Source: Lysinibacillus sp. G4S2 (lineage in GTDB: Bacteria; Bacillota; Bacilli; Bacillales_A; Planococcaceae). From it: 64,000 bases of DNA. The notes under the pieces are model-generated. The model had not been told where the DNA came from, did no database searches, and worked only from the letters and a program-made list of their open reading frames with translations. Shown piece by piece: positions 20,387-29,243 of the stretch (within the stretch, counting starts at the first letter, position 1; the number at the start of each line of letters is the position of its first letter). The stretch covers positions 4,158,001 to 4,222,000 of the forward strand of contig NZ_JAUCFJ010000002.1 in the NCBI RefSeq assembly GCF_030348505.1. The letters are read 5' to 3'. The translations under genes and the position numbers were made by a program.

Positions 20387-21543
20387 AAAAGGCAGTATTT
20401 GTTTACTCGCCAGAGCAACTCGGATATAAATTTTCAGATACCCATCCTTTCAATCATAAACGCTTGACGCTTACAATGGATTTGTTAAAAAATATAGACG
20501 CTCTTGATGATTTAGATATTGTTCCAGCTCGTGTTGCTACAGAGGAGGAGCTGTTGCTTGCACATGATCCAAAATATATTGATATCGTTAAAAGAGCTGG
20601 GCATGGTGATCTTTCAGAGGCACAATGCGAAAGCTACGGTATAGGCACCGAAGATACACCTATTTTTGAAAATATGCATGAAGCAAGTGCACAGCTTGTC
20701 GGTGGAACGTTAACAGCTGTCGATTATGTTATGGAAGGAAAAGCCGAGCACGCCCTCAATCTAGGTGGAGGGCTACATCATGGCTTTCGTGGCCGAGCAT
20801 CAGGTTTTTGTATTTATAACGATAGTACAGTAGCCATTCGCTATTTGCAGGAAAAATACAATGCTCGTGTACTTTATGTGGATACCGATGCCCATCATGG
20901 AGATGGTGTACAATGGAGCTTTTATGAAGACCCGGATGTTTGTACATTATCTATTCATGAAACAGGCCGTTACCTTTTCCCCGGAACCGGTAATATTACG
21001 GAACGTGGAAATGGGCAGGGCTACGGCACTTCTTTTAATTTTCCAATTGATGCTTTTACGGAAGATGAGAGTTTCCTAGATATATATGAAAAAGCTATGC
21101 GAGAAGTCTTTGAATTTTTCAAGCCAGATGTTGTGCTAACGCAAAATGGCGCAGATGCACATTTTTTCGATCCATTAACTCATTTATATGGAACAATGAA
21201 TATTTATAGAGAAATCCCAAAGCTTGCGCATAAATTAGCACATGAATATTGCGGCGGTAAATGGATTGCTGTCGGTGGTGGAGGCTACGATATTTGGCGT
21301 GTCGTGCCTCGTGCGTGGTCTATGCTATGGCTTGAAATGACCGATCAGCATTTACCGACAGGACCTCTCCCTCAAGCATGGTTAGATCGTTGGCAGCCTG
21401 AAGCACCAGTGCCTTTTATTCCAACTTGGGAGGATCCAAATCCTTTGTATGAGCCAATCCCTCGGAAAGCTGAGATTGAAGAAAAAAATGAGCAAATGCT
21501 GGCCAAAGCTCTACATATTATTCGCAATGAAAAACGAGCTTAA
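20383..21543 (+). CDS. acuC: Deacetylase AcuC (class I HDAC-like)
   Basis: Zinc-dependent deacetylase that in B. subtilis reactivates acetylated AcsA. Catalytic motifs are present: LGGGLHHGF, VDTDAHHGDGVQW, LSIHETGRYLFPGTG, GADAHFFDPLTH and VGGGGYD. The 386-aa length is typical. The start codon overlaps the acuB stop (ATGA), so translation is coupled. A good terminator follows. Confidence 0.95.
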   Translation: MKKAVFVYSPEQLGYKFSDTHPFNHKRLTLTMDLLKNIDALDDLDIVPARVATEEELLLAHDPKYIDIVKRAGHGDLSEAQCESYGIGTEDTPIFENMHEASAQLVGGTLTAVDYVMEGKAEHALNLGGGLHHGFRGRASGFCIYNDSTVAIRYLQEKYNARVLYVDTDAHHGDGVQWSFYEDPDVCTLSIHETGRYLFPGTGNITERGNGQGYGTSFNFPIDAFTEDESFLDIYEKAMREVFEFFKPDVVLTQNGADAHFFDPLTHLYGTMNIYREIPKLAHKLAHEYCGGKWIAVGGGGYDIWRVVPRAWSMLWLEMTDQHLPTGPLPQAWLDRWQPEAPVPFIPTWEDPNPLYEPIPRKAEIEEKNEQMLAKALHIIRNEKRA

Positions 21544-21548
21544 CTTTA

Positions 21549-21575
21549 AGCCTCACGACGATCGTGGGGCTTTTT
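21549..21575 (+). terminator. Terminator of acuABC
   Basis: Stem AGCCTCACGA / TCGTGGGGCT followed by TTTTT. Confidence 0.85.
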
Positions 21576-21597
21576 CATTTGTGCTATCCGTCTTCAT

Positions 21598-21633
21598 AAA
21601 AAACACGTAAATCCTCGAACAGATTTACGTGTT
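21598..21633 (-). terminator. Terminator of ccpA
   Basis: Minus-strand stem AACACGTAAATC / GATTTACGTGTT followed by TTTT, just past the ccpA stop. Confidence 0.85.
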
Positions 21634-21641
21634 AAGTACCA

Positions 21642-22646
21642 TTATTTACTTTTGACAGATTGTCGATGTTCAATGCGATGAGGTAAAATAACCGCTTCGT
21701 CTTCAACAGGCTCTTTGTTCATCAATTTTGTCAGCAAACGCATTGCGACAGCTCCAATGTCGTACAGTGGTAGCGCTACACTTGTAAGCTGTGGACGTAC
21801 CATACGTGCTAATTTTGAATTTTCGAAGCTGATCACTTCAATATCCTCCGGTACATTTTTTCCTGTATCCTGGGCACCGTGAATCAGTCCGATTGCCAAT
21901 TCATCACTGCCTGCAAAATAAGCGGTTGGAGGATTTTCAAGTGAGGATAATGTTTCCCACGCCTCTAATCCCATATCATAGCTCGATTCTTCTGCAGCAA
22001 TTAGTGATTCATCTATAGGGTAACCTGCGTCCTGTAAAGCTTTTTTATAAGCCTCAAGTTTGAATTTTCCATTAATAGTATAAGTAAGCGGACCTGTTAC
22101 AAAGCCGATTCTCTTATGCCCGTTTTGAATGAGTAAAGTAATCGCTTCATAAGCTGCTTGGTAATAATCAATATTAACAGTCGCGATAGTTTGTGATTCA
22201 TCTACTGAACCCGCAAGCACAATTGGTACAGGTGAATGATCCATCGTTTGTTGCATTTTCTCAGTAACTTCATCACTCATCATGACAATACCGTCAACTT
22301 GTTTCCCCAGCATTGTATCCAGTAGCTGTAGCTCTTTATCTTCATGTTGATCTGAGTTGGCTAAAATAATATTGTAACGATACATTGTTGCAATATCCTC
22401 TACACCACGTGCCAGCTCCGCATAAACATTGTTTGCAATATCTGGGATAATCACGCCAACTGTTGTTGTTTTCTTACTTGCTAATCCTCGCGCTACTGCG
22501 TTTGGACGATACTCTAATCGCTCAATTACTTCTAATACTTTTTTTCGTGTTGCCGGTTTTACGTTTTGATTGCCATTGACTACACGAGAGACCGTTGCCA
22601 TAGAAACATTTGCTTCTCTTGCAACATCATAAATTGTAACAGTCAT
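21642..22646 (-). CDS. ccpA: Catabolite control protein CcpA
   Basis: LacI/GalR regulator that binds cre sites with HPr-Ser46-P. N-terminal [25 protein letters not shown]; hinge and core: [25 protein letters not shown]-terminal: [20 protein letters not shown]. These blocks are nearly those of B. subtilis CcpA. The frame is open to 22751, but the extra 35 codons read through interspersed repeat copy c. The true ATG at 22646 has GGGAGG 8 nt upstream, giving 334 aa. It sits next to aroA, as in Bacillus. The cre sites found elsewhere in the window are its probable targets. Confidence 0.95.
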   Translation of the reverse strand: MTVTIYDVAREANVSMATVSRVVNGNQNVKPATRKKVLEVIERLEYRPNAVARGLASKKTTTVGVIIPDIANNVYAELARGVEDIATMYRYNIILANSDQHEDKELQLLDTMLGKQVDGIVMMSDEVTEKMQQTMDHSPVPIVLAGSVDESQTIATVNIDYYQAAYEAITLLIQNGHKRIGFVTGPLTYTINGKFKLEAYKKALQDAGYPIDESLIAAEESSYDMGLEAWETLSSLENPPTAYFAGSDELAIGLIHGAQDTGKNVPEDIEVISFENSKLARMVRPQLTSVALPLYDIGAVAMRLLTKLMNKEPVEDEAVILPHRIEHRQSVKSK

Positions 22647-22673
22647 CGTACGTGCCTCCCTTTTTCCTTTTAT

Positions 22674-22800
22674 AGGACTCATCATCATAACTTGGGGTTG
22701 AATGCCGTTCCGACTGGGCGCTTTCCTGATGGCGTCCAGCTTCCACTCCAATCAACTTATATACGTGAGCATATGTTTTATCCCCAACTTTTGGTGTTGA
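22674..22800 (-). repeat. Interspersed modular repeat (copy c, minimal form)
   Basis: Read on the minus strand it runs CCAAAAGTTGGGG, TATATAAGTTGATTGGAGTG, GAAGCTGG, a 12-nt middle, AAGCGCCCAGTCGGAACGG, then the TATGATGATGAGTCC tail. It has both ends of the family but no GCGAAAGCG array. It lies in the ccpA upstream region. Confidence 0.8.
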
Positions 22801-22920
22801 GCCTTTTATAGCCTTATAATACGATAATTTTCATAATCTTTTCAAGAAGAAGTAAGTGCATGAAAAGAAAAACCAAGTACAAATAGTACTATTCTAGACA
22901 TTATTTTGTCACTATATAGT

Positions 22921-22957
22921 AAAAACCGCCTGCTGATTTAAGCAAGCGGTTTTTTAA
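22921..22957 (-). terminator. Terminator of aroA
   Basis: Minus-strand stem AAAACCGC ... GCGGTTTT followed by T residues, directly after the aroA stop. Confidence 0.8.
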
Positions 22958-22962
22958 AACAA

Positions 22963-24048
22963 TTAAGCACGGATTTCATAGTTCTTCATGAAATTTTGTA
23001 GTGTTTCGTAGAAAGCATCAAATGTTGGAATATCCATTTGTTGTTGTGAGTCAGATAGTGCTACAGATGGATCTGGATGAACCTCTGCCATGACGCCATC
23101 AGCTCCAATAGCAATTGCCGCCTTCGCACATGGTAATAGTAAATCGCGACGACCTGTTGAATGCGTAACGTCTACAAACACTGGTAAATGCGTTTCTTGT
23201 TTTAAAATTGGTACAGCAGAAATATCTAATGTGTTACGTGTTGCTTTTTCATAAGTACGGATACCACGCTCACAAAGAATAATGTTCTCATTACCTTTAG
23301 ACATAATGTATTCTGCCGCGTGAATGAATTCATCAATTGTCGCTGCTAAGCCTCGTTTTAAAAGTACAGGTTTGTTTGCAGCACCCGCTGCTTTTAATAA
23401 TTCGAAGTTTTGCATATTACGTGCACCAATTTGGATGACATCGATATAATCCAATGCTTCCTCTAAATGACCTGGTGTAACAATTTCCGTAATAACGGCT
23501 AAACCGTATTCCTCTGACACACGTTTTAGAATTTTCAGGCCTTCTAATCCAAGACCTTGGAAGTCGTAAGGAGAAGTACGTGGTTTATAAGCACCACCAC
23601 GAATCAATTTTTCACCTTTTGCTTTAATAGATGCTGCTACTGCTGCAACTTGCTCGTATGATTCTACAGCACAAGGTCCAAATACGAAAGATGGTTTTCC
23701 TTGGCCAATTAGCTCACCATTCACATTAATGACAGTATCTTCTGATTTCTTTTTACGAGATACAAGTAACTCTTTTTTCTTATCTGCTTCAAGTTGTTTT
23801 AAAGCTGTTTTAAAGATTTGCTTAAATATATAATCAACCGTCATTTGATTTAACGGACCTTGATTGTGTTCTTTGATGAGATCAAGCATGTGGCGTTCAC
23901 GTAATGGATCATAACGATTCACACCTTGTTTTTCTTTAATCTTACCGATTTCATCAACTACAGTTGCTCGTTCGTTAATTAGACGAAGAATTTCTAAGTT
24001 TAAACCGTCTATTTGACTACGTAAGCTTTCTAAATCTTTTTGGCTCAT
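22963..24048 (-). CDS. aroA: Bifunctional chorismate mutase / DAHP synthase AroA
   Basis: Opens the shikimate pathway by condensing PEP and erythrose-4-P; its N-terminal chorismate mutase-like domain (about 1-90, [23 protein letters not shown]) confers feedback sensing. The catalytic DAHP synthase domain contains [42 protein letters not shown] and [10 protein letters not shown]. The start at 24048 ([10 protein letters not shown], 361 aa) is chosen over ATG at 24078 because GAGGAG lies 8 nt upstream. Synteny with ccpA is conserved in Bacillus. Confidence 0.95.
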   Translation of the reverse strand: MSQKDLESLRSQIDGLNLEILRLINERATVVDEIGKIKEKQGVNRYDPLRERHMLDLIKEHNQGPLNQMTVDYIFKQIFKTALKQLEADKKKELLVSRKKKSEDTVINVNGELIGQGKPSFVFGPCAVESYEQVAAVAASIKAKGEKLIRGGAYKPRTSPYDFQGLGLEGLKILKRVSEEYGLAVITEIVTPGHLEEALDYIDVIQIGARNMQNFELLKAAGAANKPVLLKRGLAATIDEFIHAAEYIMSKGNENIILCERGIRTYEKATRNTLDISAVPILKQETHLPVFVDVTHSTGRRDLLLPCAKAAIAIGADGVMAEVHPDPSVALSDSQQQMDIPTFDAFYETLQNFMKNYEIRA

Positions 24049-24233
24049 GCTTCTTGCTCCTCTCCTCATGACAGACACTTTCAGAACTCTGAAATGTATG
24101 TTACATTTTTAGATATTAGCAATATTATAATCAATGTTGTACAGAATGTCACGCATTTTTAATTTAGCGCTTCAACTCGCTAAATTAAAATCCGCTGAAA
24201 GAAGTTAGTATTATAGGAAAGGAAGCGATTACA

Positions 24234-26387
24234 TTGAGTTCAAAATTATTTGCACTTGATATCGGTACACGTTCTGTAGTAGGCATTATTTTAGCAGAAG
24301 ATAATGACCACTTTCACGTGAAGGATATCTTAGTAAAAGAACATAAAGAACGCGCCATGGTTGATGGTCAAATACATAATGTCATGTATGTGGCAGATTT
24401 AATCAATGAAATTAAACATGAACTTGAAGAAAAACATGGTCCTTTAACAAAAGTAAGTGTCGCTGCGGCTGGTCGCTCATTGAAAACAGAACAAGCTAGC
24501 GTGACAATCAATATTCGTAATCGACCAATCTTTACGGAAGAAGATATAAGCCGTTTAGAACTACAAGCTGTTCAACAGGCACAGCAACAGCTCCTTCAAC
24601 ATAAAGAGGATACCAAAATAAGCCACTATTATTGTGTTGGATATTCAGTTTTATATTATCGTTTAGATGGAGAAGAAATTGGTAGCCTACTCGATCAGCA
24701 AGGTAATGAGGCACAAATTGAAGTTATTGCAACGTTCCTGCCACGAGTTGTCGTAGAGTCACTTATTGCGGCTCTTAAACGCGCAGATTTAGAAATGGAT
24801 GCACTAACATTAGAACCTATTGCCGCTATTAATGTGCTTATCCCTCCAACAATGCGTCGTTTAAATGTCGCTCTTGTTGATATTGGTGCGGGTACCTCTG
24901 ATATTGCTATTACCGATAAAAGTACTGTTGTCGCTTATGGCATGGTACCAACAGCTGGTGATGAAATAACAGAGGCTTTAAGTGATCACTACTTGCTCGA
25001 CTTCCCTGTTGCCGAAAAGGTGAAGCGTCAACTGCAAACAGAAGAAGAAATTTTAATTCAAGATATTTTAGGCTTTGATCAATATTATCCGAAAGAAGAA
25101 GTTCTTCAAGCCATTGATACTTCTGTCAAGCAACTTGCAAAAGCCATTGGGGAAGAAATTTTACGTCTTAATAATCGTACAGCTCCTAAGGCGGTCATGC
25201 TTGTTGGTGGCGGTAGCTTAACACCAAACCTTACATCTGAACTTGGACTAGTACTAGATTTACCTGCAAATCGTATTGCCGTTCGAGGGATTGACGCCAT
25301 TCAAAACATTACGAAGGAAGATCATATTAAAGCATCTCCTGAATTGGTGACCCCAATCGGTATTGCTATTGCAGCCAAAAAAATGCCCATTCAATATATG
25401 AGTCTAACTGTCAATGAACAAGTAGTTCGCCTTTTCGAATTAAAGGAAATGACCGTTGCCGATGCATTTTTAGCAGCCAATATTCGAGCAAAGCAATTAT
25501 ATGGAAAGCCAGGACATGGCTTATCAGTGAGTGTAAATGGACAAGATATTTTCATCCCTGGTGGTCACGGTCAACCGGCGGAAATTTTAGTAAATGGGCA
25601 TCAAGCATCCACTAAAACAATGATTAAAACAGGCGATGCCATCCAGTTAATTGAAGGCCAAGACGGTCAGCAAGCTACTGCTACAGTGAGAGATATTGTC
25701 GATGATGCTGCCATCAAAACAGTCACAATTCAGCATACAAAGTATGTAATTGAACCACAAATTACTGTTAATGGTTCCCCTGCATCTTTAGATAGTGCAT
25801 TAAATGATCGAGATGTTATTAAGTTTGAAATTGCTGAAACAATAGAGGATGTATTTAAGCTCACAAATAATTGGGCGTTGTTAAAACAATTTGAGTCATT
25901 TTTTATTCAGGTAGACGGGAAGCCACTTTATTTACCAGAGTTTTCAGCGCAATTAATGATTAATGGTAAACCATCTAAAATGACCTATGCTGTACAAGAT
26001 GGTGATGTTATAACATTTCAGCAACAAACATTCCCTACTGTTCAACGTATAGCCGACCAAATGAATGTTTTACTTGAGGATAACATCATTATACATTTCC
26101 AAAATGAGGTGTTGGAGCTGAAGAAGATGGCGAACGAAGTACTCGTTAATCAAGTAGTCGTATCACCACTTTCAACAGTACCAAATGGAGCAACCATCTC
26201 ATTTAAAGAAAAAGACCGAAGTCGTTGGATTTACCAAGATGTGTTCCGCTACTCCAATTGGCAACTACCGACTACATTTAAAGGTAATTTTACAATTTTA
26301 CGCAATGGTCAACTGGCAAGCTTTGATATGGAAATCTTCGGCGGAGATAAATTAGAAATTTTACTAGAAGAAGCGCCTATATCTTAA
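24234..26387 (+). CDS. FtsA/PilM-like actin-fold ATPase with C-terminal beta-grasp-like repeats
   Basis: 717 aa. The first ~370 residues form an FtsA-type actin fold: phosphate-1 LFALDIGTRSVVGII, SHS2-like insert region (about 90-180), phosphate-2 VALVDIGAGTSDIAI and adenosine motif AVMLVGGGSLTP. The remaining ~340 residues contain at least four short modules of the type NG-x(8-12)-DGD-x-I (SVNGQDIFIPGG, TVNGSPASL...DRDVIKFEI, MINGKPSKM...DGDVITFQQ, LVNQVVVSPL...NGATISFKE), resembling ThiS-like beta-grasp units. No membrane segment and no C-terminal amphipathic FtsA anchor is evident. The start is TTG at 24234 after GGAAAGGAAG. It lies between aroA and ytxH, where B. subtilis has no such gene. 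The function is unknown; a divisome or envelope role is inferred from the fold and neighbours. Confidence 0.85.
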   Translation: MSSKLFALDIGTRSVVGIILAEDNDHFHVKDILVKEHKERAMVDGQIHNVMYVADLINEIKHELEEKHGPLTKVSVAAAGRSLKTEQASVTINIRNRPIFTEEDISRLELQAVQQAQQQLLQHKEDTKISHYYCVGYSVLYYRLDGEEIGSLLDQQGNEAQIEVIATFLPRVVVESLIAALKRADLEMDALTLEPIAAINVLIPPTMRRLNVALVDIGAGTSDIAITDKSTVVAYGMVPTAGDEITEALSDHYLLDFPVAEKVKRQLQTEEEILIQDILGFDQYYPKEEVLQAIDTSVKQLAKAIGEEILRLNNRTAPKAVMLVGGGSLTPNLTSELGLVLDLPANRIAVRGIDAIQNITKEDHIKASPELVTPIGIAIAAKKMPIQYMSLTVNEQVVRLFELKEMTVADAFLAANIRAKQLYGKPGHGLSVSVNGQDIFIPGGHGQPAEILVNGHQASTKTMIKTGDAIQLIEGQDGQQATATVRDIVDDAAIKTVTIQHTKYVIEPQITVNGSPASLDSALNDRDVIKFEIAETIEDVFKLTNNWALLKQFESFFIQVDGKPLYLPEFSAQLMINGKPSKMTYAVQDGDVITFQQQTFPTVQRIADQMNVLLEDNIIIHFQNEVLELKKMANEVLVNQVVVSPLSTVPNGATISFKEKDRSRWIYQDVFRYSNWQLPTTFKGNFTILRNGQLASFDMEIFGGDKLEILLEEAPIS

Positions 26388-26395
26388 TAAATTAA

Positions 26396-26437
26396 AAGGG
26401 ATACGATACGTCATTAGAAAGACGTATCGTATCCCTT
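26396..26437 (+). terminator. Bidirectional terminator between the FtsA-like gene and ytxH
   Basis: A perfect 17-bp stem (AAGGGATACGATACGTC and its complement) with an 8-nt loop, AT-rich on both sides. Confidence 0.85.
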
Positions 26438-26451
26438 CTTTATCTCATGCA

Positions 26452-26952
26452 TTAAGCGCGTACTTCTTCGCTTTTTTCTTCAGCTTGTCCCTTTTTTTCA
26501 CTAGCGTCCTCTGCTTTAGGTTCTTCACTAGGAATAAAATCCTCTAGTGGCTCTTCACCCTCGAAAGAAACTGTACCATCATCAAAAACAGTTGGTGCTT
26601 TTGCTGATTTTAATGTTTTAACTTTCTCTACTAATTGTGTAGATTGCTCTTGAATTTGTTTAGATAATTGAACCGTTTTATCTTTTGCAGTTGTCGAGAA
26701 ATCTGCACTCTTATCTTTTAAGTTAACAGCTTGTACTGCTACCTCGCTTCGTAAATCTTTTCCTGATTTTGGAGCTAATAGTAAGCCAGCAGCTGCGCCT
26801 ACTATCCCCCCAACTAATGCACCAATAACAAAATCTTTCATGTTCACACGCTCCTCTTCATAAATCGATTCTTGCGGATGATAAAGCTGTGGTAATGAAC
26901 TTTCAAGCTGTTGTTCCTTCACTTCATTAAAATTTGGTTTTTGAGTTGTCAT
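26452..26952 (-). CDS. ytxH: YtxH-like membrane-anchored stress protein
   Basis: YtxH family (PF12732-type): one glycine/alanine-rich transmembrane segment (DFVIGALVGGIVGAAAGLLLAP) followed by KSGKDLR, a coiled-coil-prone middle and an acidic tail. B. subtilis ytxH is a general-stress gene. Two starts are plausible. ATG at 26952 (MTTQKPNFNE, 166 aa) has GGGGAGGA upstream. An internal ATG at 26841 (MKDFVIGA) also has GAGGAG and matches the usual short YtxH N-terminus. It is followed by a bidirectional terminator and lies downstream of ytxG. Confidence 0.85.
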   Translation of the reverse strand: MTTQKPNFNEVKEQQLESSLPQLYHPQESIYEEERVNMKDFVIGALVGGIVGAAAGLLLAPKSGKDLRSEVAVQAVNLKDKSADFSTTAKDKTVQLSKQIQEQSTQLVEKVKTLKSAKAPTVFDDGTVSFEGEEPLEDFIPSEEPKAEDASEKKGQAEEKSEEVRA

Positions 26953-27085
26953 GCAACAATTCCTCCCCATAAAATAATCTAATTTGCCTAGACTGGTTGT
27001 CCATCTGCTTTCGCGGATGCATCTTCAATTTATGCCTAAGACTTTATTTTTATTCAGTTAACATTCAATGTATACCGAATAATAA

Positions 27086-27592
27086 TCACTTTTTACGGCC
27101 CCATTTTCTTTTCGGTTTTTCCATCTGTTCTGATTCAGAAGAGTAAATATCTTCTTGAACCGTCTCATGTGCCTGATCGATAATTTTGCGCTTTCTCCAC
27201 TTTTCGGCAATGCCCATTGCGACATTGCTCCACTGAACAACCTGTGCAATTTTTTCTTCATTTTGTTCCACACTTTTTGAAACCGAAGAAGTAATTTGCT
27301 GTACAGAATTATTTAAACCGTTCACAGAGTCACCAATTCCTTTGACTGCATGAACAACGGAATTTAACTGTTCAGATTTTTCTTGAATATCCTCTGCCAA
27401 GCTATTTGTTTTGGATAGTAAGGAAGTCGTTTCGCGCGTAATACCTTCCATTTGTCCCTCAATCCCTGATAATGTTCCAGCTAAGCTGTTAAGAATTGCT
27501 TTGAGCGAAAATAATGTCATTCCGACGCTCACACATAAAATTAAAAAACCGATTGCTGCAATGATTGCTGCAATATACAAAATAACTTCCAT
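27086..27592 (-). CDS. ytxG: YtxG-like DUF948 membrane protein
   Basis: 168 aa. One N-terminal transmembrane helix (VILYIAAIIAAIGFLILCVSVG) precedes a long heptad-rich coiled coil (residues 35-120, methyl-accepting-like pattern) and a basic tail PKRKWGRKK. The family has DUF948; its function is not known, but B. subtilis ytxG is in the general-stress ytxGHJ operon. GGGAGG stands upstream of the ATG. Confidence 0.87.
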   Translation of the reverse strand: MEVILYIAAIIAAIGFLILCVSVGMTLFSLKAILNSLAGTLSGIEGQMEGITRETTSLLSKTNSLAEDIQEKSEQLNSVVHAVKGIGDSVNGLNNSVQQITSSVSKSVEQNEEKIAQVVQWSNVAMGIAEKWRKRKIIDQAHETVQEDIYSSESEQMEKPKRKWGRKK

Positions 27593-27680
27593 AACTAGAC
27601 CTCCCGCAGTAAATATTCTCTTTACTATTCATTTCCTTATTTTCGACAAAAAAAACTGATTTCCTCCTCATTTTTGAGAA

Positions 27681-27713
27681 AAAACAGCTTATTCCTTACG
27701 GACTAAGCTGTTT
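27681..27713 (-). terminator. Terminator of murC, overlapping its stop codon
   Basis: Minus-strand stem AAACAGCTTA ... TAAGCTGTTT followed by TTTCTC. The 5' arm encodes the last three MurC residues and the TAG stop. Confidence 0.8.
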
Positions 27714-29016
27714 CGTTGTTTTTTAGCACGTCTTCAAATGCATCTTGGAATTTGTGAACATCGCCAGCGCCCATAAATAAAAATACTGCGCCCTCATGTT
27801 TTGTTAGCACTTCAATTCCTTCAGTGGTAATCACTGCACTACCTTCAATTAAAGAGGCTAAATCTTGGATTGAAAGTGCGCCTTGTGTTTCCCTTGCAGA
27901 ACCAAATATATCACATAAGTAGGCTGTATCTGCAAGATTTAGACTATTTGCAAAATCCTGTAAAAAAGCTTGCGTACGTGTAAATGTATGTGGTTGGAAA
28001 ATAGCTACCAGTTCACGTTCTGGAAATTTTTGTCGCGCTGATTGAACCGTTGCACGTATTTCAGTTGGATGATGTGCATAGTCGTCTATTAAAACATTAT
28101 TTCCAATATCCGTTTCTGTAAAACGTCTTTTTACACCTTTATAAGTGATTAAACGTGCTTGGATAATATCTGGTGATATTCCTTCATACTCGCAAAGTGT
28201 AATAACTGCTAATGTGTTTAATACCGCATGATCTCCAAACAATGGGATAAAGAATGTACTATAAAATTCATTGCGAACAAATACATCAAATTTTGTACCC
28301 TCTGTTGTTTTTTCAACATTACGAGCTTCAAAATCATTTTCAGCTCCAAAGCCATAATACACAACAGGTACCTTCGCTTGAATACGTTGTAACTGTTCAT
28401 CATCACCACAAGCAATAATTGCTTTTTTAACCTGTAAAGCTAATGATTGAAACGCTGAATAAACATCCTCTATGTTGGCAAAATAGTCTGGATGGTCAAA
28501 ATCAATATTAGTCATTACAGCGTAATCTGGATTGTAAGCTAAAAAGTGTCGACGGTATTCACATGCCTCCATTACAAAGAAGTCAGCATTTGCATGCCCA
28601 GCTCCTGTTCCATCACCGATTAAATATGAAGTTGGTTTATAACCACCTACAACATGAGACATTAAGCCTGTCGTAGATGTTTTACCATGTGCACCAGTAA
28701 TAGCAATCGACGTATAATTACCGATATATTCACCTAAAAATTTATGGTAGCGAATAACTTCTGCACCGATTTGGCGAGCACGTTCTAATTCAGGATGGTC
28801 ATCAGGAAATGCGTTTCCTGCAATAATTGTCATACCTTCTTTAATATTATCTGCATTAAATGTAAAAATTGGAATATTACGTTCACGTAACGGTTGTTCC
28901 GTGAAGAAATATTTATCAACATCTGAGCCCTGTACTTGTTCACCAGCATCAAATAAGATTTGTGCAAGGGAACTCATGCCAGAACCTTTAATGCCTGTGA
29001 AATGAAAAACTGTCAT
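27703..29016 (-). CDS. murC: UDP-N-acetylmuramate--L-alanine ligase MurC
   Basis: Adds L-alanine to UDP-MurNAc in the cytosolic phase of peptidoglycan synthesis. N-terminal UDP-binding [19 protein letters not shown] loop [14 protein letters not shown], metal/ATP region [10 protein letters not shown], and C-terminal [14 protein letters not shown]. The length of 437 aa is normal. The ATG follows GGGGGG. It sits between ytxG and sftA as in B. subtilis. Confidence 0.96.
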   Translation of the reverse strand: MTVFHFTGIKGSGMSSLAQILFDAGEQVQGSDVDKYFFTEQPLRERNIPIFTFNADNIKEGMTIIAGNAFPDDHPELERARQIGAEVIRYHKFLGEYIGNYTSIAITGAHGKTSTTGLMSHVVGGYKPTSYLIGDGTGAGHANADFFVMEACEYRRHFLAYNPDYAVMTNIDFDHPDYFANIEDVYSAFQSLALQVKKAIIACGDDEQLQRIQAKVPVVYYGFGAENDFEARNVEKTTEGTKFDVFVRNEFYSTFFIPLFGDHAVLNTLAVITLCEYEGISPDIIQARLITYKGVKRRFTETDIGNNVLIDDYAHHPTEIRATVQSARQKFPERELVAIFQPHTFTRTQAFLQDFANSLNLADTAYLCDIFGSARETQGALSIQDLASLIEGSAVITTEGIEVLTKHEGAVFLFMGAGDVHKFQDAFEDVLKNNETA

Positions 29017-29243
29017 TAATTAAACCCCCCGGGAATTCAATATCCCTTCTATCATCTATTAGGTGTATCGTATTTTTAACTTTTTCTTAGGTATTAATAC
29101 CTTTACAAGTACTAAAAAATACGTACTATTCAACACATCTTGTCTATTATAGCACTATTTATGCACAAGGATAAATGTGTAACTTTTCTAAAAAAACTAA
29201 ATTCGACGTAAATAAGATAATCTAGACGAAAACAATGCAATTA

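Noticed and set aside
22647-22751. N-terminal extension of CcpA
   Set aside because: The added 35 codons come from the interspersed repeat; the GGGAGG site and family alignment place the start at 22646.
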